DNA from: Thiomargarita sp.
GTDB taxonomy: Bacteria; Pseudomonadota; Gammaproteobacteria; Beggiatoales; Beggiatoaceae
DNA: 64,000 nucleotides
Assembly: GCA_020718845.1 (NCBI GenBank)
Contig: DYRG01000002.1
Location: 1 to 64,000, forward strand
Reading direction: 5' to 3'
A model generated the notes under the pieces. It did no database searches. It was given only the letters and a program-made list of their open reading frames with translations, and had not been told where the DNA came from. A program made the translations under genes and the position numbers. Of the stretch, positions 26,992 through 35,513 are shown one piece after another (the stretch's first letter is position 1; each line of letters opens with the position of its first letter).

Positions 26992-27020
26992 TTGACGTAT
27001 CTTACATTAGCTTTTAGAAT
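26992..27020 (+). promoter_or_regulatory. Sigma-70 promoter for the 27074 gene
   Basis: TTGACG (26992-26997), exactly 17 bases, then TAGAAT (27015-27020). Five of six matches in both boxes. Transcription start expected near 27027, about 47 bases before the GTG start. Confidence 0.75.
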
Positions 27021-27073
27021 GCTCACACAGCCCAAAAGTTTTTATATTAATTTCATAAACTTAGGAGTTTAAG

Positions 27074-27451
27074 GTGCGTCACTATAAATGGTTGCTAATT
27101 TTATCGATCCTTTTTTCTTCTTTTGCGATGGCTAAAGGGGTCAAACAAAACGTCGTTTTTTCTAAAGGACAAAACGAAACAACTATCGACGGAACGGTGA
27201 TTCGTGGCGATCAAAACATTTACATCTTGCGAGCAAACGCTGGACAAACCATGCGCGTAGAAATTACTTCCTCTGAAAACAACGCCGCATTTGTAATTTA
27301 CCAACCCAATGGCAAAACTTTACCCAACGCGGACGAAGGTCAAGATGCAACTTTATGGGAAGGAAAATTACCCGCCAAAGGAACATACAAAATCGAAGTC
27401 GGCGGCACTCGTGGAAACGCTGAATATTCTTTAACTATTGGTATTAAATAA
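27074..27451 (+). CDS. Small secreted protein, PPC-like domain
   Basis: 125 residues starting at GTG 27074 with AGGAG 6 bases upstream. Signal peptide MRHYKWLLILSILFSSFAMA, then about 100 residues resembling a single bacterial pre-peptidase C-terminal (PPC) beta sandwich: YILRANAGQTMRVEITSSENNAAFVIYQPNGKTL and KGTYKIEVGGTRGNAEYSLTIGIK. PPC domains usually sit at the ends of secreted proteases; here the domain stands alone in the periplasm. It has its own promoter and a hairpin behind. Specific function unknown. Confidence 0.85.
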   Translation: MRHYKWLLILSILFSSFAMAKGVKQNVVFSKGQNETTIDGTVIRGDQNIYILRANAGQTMRVEITSSENNAAFVIYQPNGKTLPNADEGQDATLWEGKLPAKGTYKIEVGGTRGNAEYSLTIGIK

Positions 27452-27484
27452 CTCAATATCTTCAAATAGTTATAACTAAAAAAT

Positions 27485-27520
27485 CTTCTAAGTTTTAAAA
27501 ACCTAGAAGGCTTCTCTTTT
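27485..27520. terminator. Hairpin between convergent genes
   Basis: CTTCTA (27485-27490) pairs with TAGAAG (27504-27509) around AGTTTTAAAAACC, followed by CTTCTCTTTTT. It separates the PPC-like gene (+) from the TonB receptor (-). Its loop sequence closely resembles that of the hairpin at 62743. Confidence 0.6.
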
Positions 27521-27530
27521 TAAAGAAAGT

Positions 27531-29765
27531 TTATTTAAAACGATAACGCCCTTCAATAAACCAGTTTCTCCCCTCTAAAGGTAAATCATAAGTAATATCT
27601 TGGCTGGCAGGTTCTCTCGCATCAACATTAAACAAGTTTCTCACGCCAATCGCAAATCCCCAACGATCATCTTTAATGTTTTTGTAACGAAGCGTCAAAT
27701 CAAAAGTGTTATAACCTTTTAACGAGTTTCTCGTGTCGCCTTCTTCGGTATTTCTATAACGCTTGCTAATCCAATTCCACTGTTGATTCAAATACAAGTT
27801 GTTATACACTGACCAATCTGAACGTACATATAATTTATGCTGAGGGGTATTTTCGATTTGTCCACCGAGTTGTCTATCCACACTTGCATAAGAATAATTA
27901 AACAATAAACTCGATTTGCTCGACATTTTCCAGCGGGTTTCTAATTCAAATCCTTTGCCATTCCATTTCTCATTGTTTTTCGCAATGTAATTAAAACGCG
28001 CATTATTTGTTCCCATTGGTTGAGAGGGAGGAATTTCAGTTTGATTTCCATCTAAAATAGACGGCGGTGGCGTATCTTCTACTGCTTCAAATGTAATCTT
28101 ATCACGAATAGAAAATTGATATAAATTGAATGCAAAATACAAATCATTATTTACTTTCCAATCTAATGCCAATTCAGCGGTGTGCATCTTTTCTGGTTTT
28201 AAAGCAGCATTACCGTATTCTAATCCACTGCTTACATACAATTCTCTAAATGAAGGAGCGCGAAAAGCGTATCCATATAATAACTTAGCGGTTAAATTGG
28301 GTTCAATTTGCCAAACCAAAGCAGTGCGAGGATTAGTTGAACCACCAAAATCAGAATAATGGTCATAACGAACACCTGTTGTTAATGTCCAATGATCGGC
28401 AAATTTCCACTCATCTTGAATAAAGATTGATTCATTGGTTCGACTTGCATTTGGGTAAATACTTGCACTCGTATCGCTCAAATCTTTCAAATCACTCCCG
28501 GGTGGAATGCGTCCTCCATTTATATCTGCTCCAAAATTAGCAATATATTTTACATCTAATAATTGTCCATATTGATAACTTGTTCCAATGCGCCACAAAT
28601 GATCTTTCCAACCATTATAAAATGCCGATATTTCTGTATTTGTTTGACGTTCAGAAAGGCGCATAATCATCCGAGTTTCTCCATTTAAATTACCTGTTGG
28701 AGAAACCCGTTTTAAATAAATTGTTTCATTGACATCGACGTGATCTTCACGAAAACTCGCCCGCGCATTAATGCTCCAATCTTTAAAGAAATTTGGATTC
28801 AAATAAGAAACCGTTGCGTCGACCGAATCATCGCGCCATAAATCCAATGGATTCAAAGTGATAGGCACGCCCGTTTGAACATCTCGGCGGGTTCGATAGC
28901 CCGCTTGCGCCCGCCAATGATCTTTGTTTGCATCGATGCGCGCATCAAGCCCTTTTTTCGCCAAATTCACCGCATCAGGGGCAAACGACGATTTAATTCC
29001 ACCGCGTTGATCAAAAAAAGTTTGCGAATCTTCTTGAATGATGCCTTGTTGTCCTTCAGTATCAAAGACTTGCACGCTCGACGCAATATTAACCTCACCC
29101 ACTTTTTCGCCGTGTTGCGCCCACGCATCGACAGTTCGATAGCTGCCTAATCTCACACCCGTTTCAGTGCCTTTAATGTCATCTGCTTGTTTTGTAATGA
29201 TATTTATCACGCCAGCCATCGCGTCAGCGCCGTACAATGCTGAACCCGCGCCGCGAATAACCTCAATTCGGGAAATGTTTTGTACGGGCATTCCCGCCCA
29301 CACATTGTAACGCCCGCCGCTTTCGAGGCTTTTTAGTGGTACATCATTGATTAATAACAAAATTTCGGCATTATCTTTTGAATAAATCCCGCGCATAATG
29401 TAAATCGGGCGATAGGACGCTTGAGAGCGCGAAACGTGCAAACCAGGAACACTTTCAAGGACTTCGTCGATATCGCGTGCGCCCATTGCTTCGATATCTT
29501 GGGCGGTGATAACCGTTGTAACAGCAGGGGCTTCGGAGGTTTTTTGTTCAACGCCGCTGGCGACTTTCACTTTGCGGGCTTTGATCAAACCGTCAAATAC
29601 ATTGAAAACATCATCTAATTTGATTTCAACTTCTAAGAGTTGTTCAAGGCTCAAATTCTTTAAATGTTCTAAACGCTGTACTTTGTCTTCATCTACATCT
29701 GAATTAGCGGAAACATTAGCAGAGATTAATGCTAATCCAATACAATAAAAATATCTATTTTTCAC
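27531..29765 (-). CDS. TonB-dependent receptor, copy 1
   Basis: 744-residue outer-membrane receptor. Signal peptide, then a short conserved stretch (LKNLSLEQLLEVEIKLDDVFNVFDGL) and the plug domain (VTTVITAQDIEAMGARDIDEVLESVPGLHVSR, IEVIRGAGSALYGADAMAGVINIITKQ), a 22-stranded barrel, and a C-terminal aromatic (GRYRFK). No classical N-terminal TonB box or signalling domain is obvious. It is strongly similar along its length to the next gene upstream, indicating tandem duplication. Ligand unknown. The segment near 28860-29300 is visibly GC-richer. Confidence 0.93.
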   Translation of the reverse strand: MKNRYFYCIGLALISANVSANSDVDEDKVQRLEHLKNLSLEQLLEVEIKLDDVFNVFDGLIKARKVKVASGVEQKTSEAPAVTTVITAQDIEAMGARDIDEVLESVPGLHVSRSQASYRPIYIMRGIYSKDNAEILLLINDVPLKSLESGGRYNVWAGMPVQNISRIEVIRGAGSALYGADAMAGVINIITKQADDIKGTETGVRLGSYRTVDAWAQHGEKVGEVNIASSVQVFDTEGQQGIIQEDSQTFFDQRGGIKSSFAPDAVNLAKKGLDARIDANKDHWRAQAGYRTRRDVQTGVPITLNPLDLWRDDSVDATVSYLNPNFFKDWSINARASFREDHVDVNETIYLKRVSPTGNLNGETRMIMRLSERQTNTEISAFYNGWKDHLWRIGTSYQYGQLLDVKYIANFGADINGGRIPPGSDLKDLSDTSASIYPNASRTNESIFIQDEWKFADHWTLTTGVRYDHYSDFGGSTNPRTALVWQIEPNLTAKLLYGYAFRAPSFRELYVSSGLEYGNAALKPEKMHTAELALDWKVNNDLYFAFNLYQFSIRDKITFEAVEDTPPPSILDGNQTEIPPSQPMGTNNARFNYIAKNNEKWNGKGFELETRWKMSSKSSLLFNYSYASVDRQLGGQIENTPQHKLYVRSDWSVYNNLYLNQQWNWISKRYRNTEEGDTRNSLKGYNTFDLTLRYKNIKDDRWGFAIGVRNLFNVDAREPASQDITYDLPLEGRNWFIEGRYRFK

Positions 29766-29786
29766 ATATAAAACCTTTAAACAAGT

Positions 29787-31982
29787 TCATTTAAAACGAT
29801 AACGGGTTTCTATAAACCAATTACGTCCTTCCAATGGCAAATCGTAAGGAATAAATGAGCGGCTGGGTTCTCTCGCATCAGAATTAAATACATTTTTGAT
29901 TCCGAAAGCAAAATTCCACCGATCATCACGAATATCTTTATAACGAATTGTGAAATCAATTGTTTTGTAACCTTTCAAAGGTGAACGCAAATCAAGTTCA
30001 TCGTCGTCATTACGAGTTCGTGTACTAATCCAATTTAATTGTGTGTCTAAATACCAGTTGGCTTTTAATAGTAAATCTGTGCGCAAATAGAAATGATGAC
30101 GTGGGATATTTTCCAAATATTCTCCACTGCGGCTTTCTTTAACATCGACAAATGAATAATTGAAAAGCAAACTTGAGCGATTATTTATTTTCCAACGGGT
30201 TTCAAGTTCTAATCCTTTTCCTCGCCAACTTCCTGCATTTTGAGCTAATAAAATAGGTGGCGATATATTGGTTAAATTCATTTCTTGTTCTTCGCCTTCT
30301 TCATCATGATCTTCGGCTTCAAAGAGAATTTTATCTTTAATCAAATAGGAGAACAAATTTAAAGAAACATACACATCTTTATTGAAACGCCAATCAAAAG
30401 CTAATTCAGTCATTTGAATGGTTTCTGGCTTTAAATTTTGGTTACCCATTTGATTATTTGCGCTATTTAAATACAATTCTCTAAATGAAGGAGCGCGAAA
30501 AGCCTTTCCAAACAATAATTTAGTTGTAAAATTCTTTTCAATTTGCCAAACCAACGACAAACGCGGATTAAAGGAACGATCAAAATCAGAATAATGATCA
30601 TAACGAAAGCCGCTGGTTAATTCCCAATTATTAGCGAATTTCCACGCATCTTGTAGATAAGCGAACTCATTAATGCGTGTACTTTCAATAGGATATAAAG
30701 AATAAGGAGTTCCCGTTAAATCAATAATCGGACTGCCAGCGGGAATAGGATTTCCTTGTGGATCAAGACCATAGTTTGCGGCGTATTTTACATCAAATTG
30801 TTTTGCATAACGATAACCTGCGCCAATTCTCACCAAATGTTTATCCCAACCCGTGTAAAACAGCGATCCTTCCGCGCCAAGTGTTTGTTCACGCCCCGAT
30901 CCGACAATGGTCATGCCGTTGGGAAATGCGCCGCCAAATGCCCCCGCTGGAAATAAATTCATGTGGGTTGAACCGTGATTTTCGCTAAAATTAAGCTGTG
31001 CGTTGAGATTCCAATTTTTCGCAACTTTTTGATTTTTATAATTTAATGCTAAATCGTAACTATCGCCGCGCAATCGTCCGTCGGGATCGAGAGAGGTGGG
31101 CACGCCAACTTCAACGTTTCGGCGGGTTCGATAATTTGCCTGCGCGCGAAAATTTTCTTTCGACACATCGATGCGTGCATCAATCCCTTTTCGTCCTAAA
31201 TTCAAGCTGTTAGGTGCTTTTGAGGCATTTGTGCCGATCATTCGGTCGACTTGCGTTTGTCCGTCCTCTTCGATGATTGATTTTTGTCCATCAGAATCAA
31301 AGGCTTGAAGACTCGTGGCGACTTTAAAATCTTTATTTTGATAGCCGTTTAACATCCACGCATCAACCGTTCGAAAACTTCCCACTCGCAAACCCAGCTC
31401 TGTTCCTTTGATGTCATCTGCTTGTTTTGTAACAATATTTATTACACCCGACATTGCATCCGCGCCGTACAGTGCCGATCCGGGTCCCCGAATAACTTCA
31501 ATTTGCGCAATATTTTGAACTGGCATTCCCGCCCACACCTCTGCGCGATTGCCACTTTCGAGGCTTTTTACTGGTATATCATTGATCATTAAGAGAATTT
31601 CTGGATTTTCTCGAGAATAAATCCCTCGCATAGTATAAATCGGGCGATAAGAAATCTCCGAACGAGAAACGTGCATACCCGGAATTGTTTCAAGGATTTC
31701 ATCTAAATCACGCGCACCCATTGCTTCAATATCTTGATCCGTAATAACAGTGGTAATCGCGGGCGCTTGAGAAATGTTTTGCTCAACACCACTTGCAACC
31801 TTTACTTTACGCGCTTTAATTAATCCTTCAAATACATCAAATGTATCATCTAATTTAATTTCAATGTCACTTAATTCCTCTAATGTTAAATGCTTTAAAT
31901 ATTCCAAGCGTTCTATATTTTCATTTGCAAAAACGAGAGAAAAACTCAATAAACCCACACAATAAACAATTCCGTTGTTCAT
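29787..31982 (-). CDS. TonB-dependent receptor, copy 2
   Basis: 731-residue paralogue of the neighbouring receptor, 21 bases away. The N-termini nearly align (KARKVKVASGVEQ; VITDQDIEAMGARDLDEILETIPGMHVSR; IEVIRGPGSALYGADAMSGVINIVTKQ) and so do the ends (GRNWFIETRYRFK), while the extracellular loops differ (for instance an acidic DHDEEGEEQEMN insert), suggesting divergence in ligand. The YfiR-like gene precedes it by 26 bases, so the three are likely one operon reading leftward. Confidence 0.93.
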   Translation of the reverse strand: MNNGIVYCVGLLSFSLVFANENIERLEYLKHLTLEELSDIEIKLDDTFDVFEGLIKARKVKVASGVEQNISQAPAITTVITDQDIEAMGARDLDEILETIPGMHVSRSEISYRPIYTMRGIYSRENPEILLMINDIPVKSLESGNRAEVWAGMPVQNIAQIEVIRGPGSALYGADAMSGVINIVTKQADDIKGTELGLRVGSFRTVDAWMLNGYQNKDFKVATSLQAFDSDGQKSIIEEDGQTQVDRMIGTNASKAPNSLNLGRKGIDARIDVSKENFRAQANYRTRRNVEVGVPTSLDPDGRLRGDSYDLALNYKNQKVAKNWNLNAQLNFSENHGSTHMNLFPAGAFGGAFPNGMTIVGSGREQTLGAEGSLFYTGWDKHLVRIGAGYRYAKQFDVKYAANYGLDPQGNPIPAGSPIIDLTGTPYSLYPIESTRINEFAYLQDAWKFANNWELTSGFRYDHYSDFDRSFNPRLSLVWQIEKNFTTKLLFGKAFRAPSFRELYLNSANNQMGNQNLKPETIQMTELAFDWRFNKDVYVSLNLFSYLIKDKILFEAEDHDEEGEEQEMNLTNISPPILLAQNAGSWRGKGLELETRWKINNRSSLLFNYSFVDVKESRSGEYLENIPRHHFYLRTDLLLKANWYLDTQLNWISTRTRNDDDELDLRSPLKGYKTIDFTIRYKDIRDDRWNFAFGIKNVFNSDAREPSRSFIPYDLPLEGRNWFIETRYRFK

Positions 31983-32008
31983 AACTCATCATCCTTTATA
32001 ATTTTAGA

Positions 32009-32560
32009 TTATTTATTTACGATTTTAGCTATTTTCAATAGTTGAGCGCTTGCTTTAAGTCGTGAAGCAGTAATTCGATCTGATGAAATAAATAGCTTTA
32101 TTTTACCTTCCACCGTTGCAAACATAATCATTCCTCCATGCTCAATAAAATCTTCCGTATCTCCAACGGTAAGAATGTGAAAATTATTTAAAAAATTTAA
32201 TATCTTAGGCATTTTATTTTGTTCTGAACTACTTACAAATACCAAATGACATTCTTTTGCATCAACTTCATTTGTTACTTTAAGAACTTGAATAGAATGT
32301 TGTCCAGCGACCTTTTGATTACCCGTAATAGCTTCTAAATTATCACCAAAGGGATCAGACCCTAAAATACATAAAAGAAAAGGCGCATCATCAGAAGAAA
32401 ATGCTTTCGAGGGCCACGTAATAAAGTTACTTAAATTATGAAGAAAAGCTGCTTTCAATTCATACTCTGAAGGACCAGCAGATTGTAATGGCATAATAGG
32501 GATTAAAAGTAGCCAAAAAAAACATTTTATGAGTTTAAACTTTGATGAAAGCAACAACAT
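32009..32560 (-). CDS. YfiR-like periplasmic protein (DUF4154)
   Basis: 183 residues with a signal peptide (FFWLLLIPIMPLQSAG) and the DUF4154/YfiR pattern: ELKAAFLHNLSNFITWP, FLLCILGSDPFG, AKECHLVFVSSSEQ, ILTVGDTEDFIEHGGMIMF, and KLFISSDRITASRLKASAQLLKIAKIV. The conserved Cys pair (LCILG, KECH) is kept. YfiR itself is a redox-sensitive inhibitor of a membrane diguanylate cyclase; in many proteobacteria this family stands next to TonB receptors and sensor kinases. No cyclase is adjacent here, so a partner must be elsewhere or the role differs. Confidence 0.9.
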   Translation of the reverse strand: MLLLSSKFKLIKCFFWLLLIPIMPLQSAGPSEYELKAAFLHNLSNFITWPSKAFSSDDAPFLLCILGSDPFGDNLEAITGNQKVAGQHSIQVLKVTNEVDAKECHLVFVSSSEQNKMPKILNFLNNFHILTVGDTEDFIEHGGMIMFATVEGKIKLFISSDRITASRLKASAQLLKIAKIVNK

Positions 32561-32649
32561 AATTGTTCCTCGATAATTATTAAAATAATATACAGCAAAT
32601 CGTTTTGTTTAAAAAAGAAAATATGTTTAGTTTAACACATATTCTAACA

Positions 32650-33510
32650 TTAAATGTTATGCAGTTGTTTTGTTCCCACCCAATCTCGAACAAATTGCAT
32701 TGCTGCTCTTCCACTTCGGCTTCCTCTTAATAATGCCCATTGTAACGCTGCTTCACGCACAGTTATTTCACAAATGCCTGATAAACCATGATATTTTAAC
32801 CAATAATCGACAATTTCTAAATAACGATCTTGATTAAATGGATAAAACGATAACCACAACCCAAAACGTTCAGATAATGAAATCTTTTCCTCACTAGTTT
32901 CTCCAGGATGTAATTCATCATTTACCCAGTGCATTTCAGTATTTTCTTTGCCAAATTCGGGCATTAAATGTCGACGATTTGAAGTGGCATAAATTAAAAC
33001 ATTTTCTGGCGCGACATTAATTGATCCATCTAAAACACTTTTTAAGGCTTTATAACCTGCATCGTTTGCTTCAAATGACAAATCGTCACTAAAGATAATA
33101 AAACGTTGAGGAAATTGGCTTAATATTTCAGTTAAAAGGGGTAAATCTGCCAAATGCTGTTTATCCACTTCAACTAATCGCAGCCCTTCATGATGATAAG
33201 TGTGTAATAATGCTTTAATTAAAGAAGATTTTCCTGTGCCTTTTGAACCCCATAACAAAGCATTATTTGCGGGTAATCCTTTTAAAAATTGCCGCGTATT
33301 TCGATCTAATAATTTCTTTTGTTCTTCAATATGTTGCAAATCATTAAGTTGTAATTTGCTCAATTGTTTAATGGGTGTCCAAAGATTCTTTTGCCAAATC
33401 GCTGCTGATGTTTTTTGCCAATTTGGAATTTGAGAAACTGGCGGAACAAGTTGCTCAATTCGATCTAAGAGTTTCTCTAAACGTTGAATTAAATGCTTAT
33501 CCACCACCAA
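32650..33510 (-). CDS. DUF815 AAA+ ATPase
   Basis: 286 residues. Walker A LLWGSKGTGKSSLIKALL near residue 84, Walker B FIIFSDDLSFE, sensor region LIYATSNRRHLMPE and an arginine-rich end (REAALQWALLRGSRSGRAAMQFVRDW). This is the DUF815 family of cytosolic AAA+ proteins, widespread but functionally undefined. It overlaps the upstream thiS by 14 bases. Confidence 0.9.
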   Translation of the reverse strand: MVVDKHLIQRLEKLLDRIEQLVPPVSQIPNWQKTSAAIWQKNLWTPIKQLSKLQLNDLQHIEEQKKLLDRNTRQFLKGLPANNALLWGSKGTGKSSLIKALLHTYHHEGLRLVEVDKQHLADLPLLTEILSQFPQRFIIFSDDLSFEANDAGYKALKSVLDGSINVAPENVLIYATSNRRHLMPEFGKENTEMHWVNDELHPGETSEEKISLSERFGLWLSFYPFNQDRYLEIVDYWLKYHGLSGICEITVREAALQWALLRGSRSGRAAMQFVRDWVGTKQLHNI

Positions 33511-33700
33511 TCGCCCTCACGATTTCAACTTTGTCATTGTTCTTTAAAAAATAACTTTCAAATTGACTGCGCGAAATAATGTTTTGATTGATTTCTACCG
33601 CCAATCGTTGTCCGGTTAATTCACAGTGTTCTAATAATTGAGCAATTGAATAATTCTCAATTATTTCAAATGGTTGTCCATTCAATAAAATTTGCGTCAT
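33497..33700 (-). CDS. thiS: Sulfur carrier protein ThiS
   Basis: 67-residue ubiquitin-like carrier ending in the required Gly-Gly (VEIVRAIGGG). The C-terminus is adenylated and thiocarboxylated to donate sulfur for the thiamine thiazole ring. ILLNGQPFEI and VAVEINQNII-type strands match the family. thiG is not adjacent; the gene is coupled instead to the DUF815 ATPase. Confidence 0.93.
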   Translation of the reverse strand: MTQILLNGQPFEIIENYSIAQLLEHCELTGQRLAVEINQNIISRSQFESYFLKNNDKVEIVRAIGGG

Positions 33701-33715
33701 AAAATAAAACCTTTC

Positions 33716-33744
33716 TTGACTTCATTTAAAAATCACATTATAGT
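33716..33744 (+). promoter_or_regulatory. Promoter of tRNA-Gly
   Basis: TTGACT (33716-33721), 17-base spacer, TATAGT (33739-33744). Close to the sigma-70 consensus and about 30 bases before the mature tRNA 5' end. Confidence 0.8.
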
Positions 33745-33774
33745 TCTCTTTTAATTCCTTTGCACAATCGACTG

Positions 33775-33848
33775 GCGGGTGTAGTTCAATGGCAGAACCG
33801 TAGCTTCCCAAGCTACTGGCGTGGGTTCGATTCCCATCACCCGCTCCA
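33775..33848 (+). tRNA. tRNA-Gly (anticodon CCC)
   Basis: 74 bases with a complete cloverleaf: acceptor GCGGGTG/CACCCGC, anticodon stem GTAGC/GCTAC around loop TTCCCAA (anticodon CCC), T arm TGGGT-TCGATTC-CCATC-type, discriminator T and encoded CCA. It reads GGG codons. It lies directly upstream of a glycosyltransferase gene with no terminator seen between. Confidence 0.97.
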
Positions 33849-33876
33849 ATTAAATATTTTGCATCCTCTTAACCCC

Positions 33877-34818
33877 ATGAATAATAACAAAAAAATTACC
33901 ATTGTCATTCCTATTTTTAATGAATCAGCTACCATCAAACATAGTTTAACTGTTATTCATAACGAAATAAAAAAAATCCCTCATATTGATTTTAATATTT
34001 TACTTGTCAATGATGGTTCTTCGGATAATACACTAGATGTTCTTAAAGAAATACCCCTTTCTCAATTAACCATGAATATCTTAAATTTCACCCGTAATTT
34101 TGGTAAAGAAGCCGCTATTTATGCTGGATTAGAATATTCAAAACAATCTGATGCCGTTATTGTTATGGATAGCGATTTACAACATCCTCCATTTTTAATT
34201 GAAAAAATGATCATTTTTTGGTTAAATGGCAGTGAAGTTGTTGAAGGTTGTAAATTAACACGCGGCAGAGAATCTCTTATTTCAAATTTATTTGCTAAAA
34301 GTTTTTATTTTGTTTTCAAAAAACTTACCCACTTTGATTTAAAAAACCATTCTGATTTTAAATTACTTGATCGTAAAGTTGTCATTGCATATTGTGCATT
34401 ACCAGAAAGAAAACGTTTCTTTCGTGGCTTGATTTCATGGTTGGGGTTTTCAACGACCCAAATCTTTTTTGATGTTCCTGAACGTCAATATGGGCAGTCG
34501 GTGTGGTCACGTTATAAATTATTTCGCTTTGCACTTCATGCACTTACCAGTTTTTCTTCGACTCCTTTGCATTTCATTAGCCTTTTAGGATTCCTCTGTT
34601 TTTCTTTGAGCATTATTATAGGAGGAATTGCATTATATGACAAATGGAATGACCAAGCAGTCAGTGGTTTCACGACAGTCATTTTGCTGATTTTAATTGT
34701 AGGTAGTTTGATTATGTTTGGATTAGGATTAATTGGGATTTATTTAGAACAAATATTTGATGAACTTAAACAACGTCCTTTATATATTGCTCAACAAGAT
34801 AAAGATCAAAATAAATGA
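33877..34818 (+). CDS. Family 2 glycosyltransferase, GtrB/DPM1-like
   Basis: The frame runs through the tRNA, but the real start is ATG 33877 (MNNNKKITIVIPIFNESATI), giving 313 residues. GT2 domain with LLVNDGSSDNTLDVL, NFTRNFGKEAAIYAGLEY and the DxD-like VIVMDSDLQHPP, then two TM helices at the C-terminus (about residues 225-250 and 262-290), the layout of bactoprenol-phosphate glucosyltransferases. These load undecaprenyl phosphate with one sugar for transfer by a GT-C enzyme; the 561-residue membrane protein two genes on is a candidate. ATGA overlap with the next gene. Confidence 0.92.
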   Translation: MNNNKKITIVIPIFNESATIKHSLTVIHNEIKKIPHIDFNILLVNDGSSDNTLDVLKEIPLSQLTMNILNFTRNFGKEAAIYAGLEYSKQSDAVIVMDSDLQHPPFLIEKMIIFWLNGSEVVEGCKLTRGRESLISNLFAKSFYFVFKKLTHFDLKNHSDFKLLDRKVVIAYCALPERKRFFRGLISWLGFSTTQIFFDVPERQYGQSVWSRYKLFRFALHALTSFSSTPLHFISLLGFLCFSLSIIIGGIALYDKWNDQAVSGFTTVILLILIVGSLIMFGLGLIGIYLEQIFDELKQRPLYIAQQDKDQNK

Positions 34819-35513
34819 AACTTAGCCGAGAAATAACCCTCAAAATTCATTTTCTATTAGATCAATGTATTCCTCCAATATTGCGTGATCAAAAATGGTT
34901 TATGTGGTTGCCTTTTAAACTATTATTTGGAAACAAAGCAAATGCCTTTTTAGATTTTAAACAACACGCACCTTTTTTATCACCTTCAGAATTGATTAAT
35001 TATTACCAAAAAGTGGCTTCTGTTTGCATCAAAAGAGAAACCGATCTAAACCAAGCCTGTGTTGAAAAAATTGAACAACAAATTAAAGGAACAACCATTT
35101 TAGATATTGCGTGCGGAACAGGTTTCATGGCAAAACGTTTGGCATATAAAAAATATATTGTAACGGGAGCTGATATTATTTTGCCTAATTTGCCTGATTT
35201 TCCTCAAATTACCTTAATTCAAACGCATATCGAGAAAACGCCTTTTATTGATAAACAATTTGATACCGTGATTTGTGCGCATACGTTAGAACATACTCAA
35301 CATCTTTCTCAAGCTATTTATGAATTAAGACGTATTACAAAACAACGTTTAATTATTATTGTTCCAAAACAACGTCCTTATTTGTACACATTTGATTTAC
35401 ACTTACACTTTTTTCCTTATGCAAGTTCACTGTTAACAGCAATAGGAAGTATAGGAAATCCGCATACGTTATTTGAAATCGGAGGAGATTGGTTTTATGT
35501 TGAAGATTTTTAA
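34815..35513 (+). CDS. Class I SAM-dependent methyltransferase
   Basis: 232 residues. SAM-binding motif I TILDIACGTGFMAKRLA near residue 95, followed by TGADIILPNLPDF and the motif IV/post-I region FDTVICAHTLEHTQHLSQAIYELRRITKQRLIIIVPKQ, characteristic of UbiE/Methyltransf_11 type enzymes. It lies between a lipid-linked glycosyltransferase and a polytopic membrane protein, suggesting modification of a surface glycan or its carrier (inference). Acceptor unknown. It overlaps both neighbours. Confidence 0.85.
   Translation: MKLSREITLKIHFLLDQCIPPILRDQKWFMWLPFKLLFGNKANAFLDFKQHAPFLSPSELINYYQKVASVCIKRETDLNQACVEKIEQQIKGTTILDIACGTGFMAKRLAYKKYIVTGADIILPNLPDFPQITLIQTHIEKTPFIDKQFDTVICAHTLEHTQHLSQAIYELRRITKQRLIIIVPKQRPYLYTFDLHLHFFPYASSLLTAIGSIGNPHTLFEIGGDWFYVEDF

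Noticed and set aside
33760-33876. Upstream extension of the GT2 glycosyltransferase frame
   Set aside because: The extension runs through the tRNA-Gly gene; family homology begins at ATG 33877.
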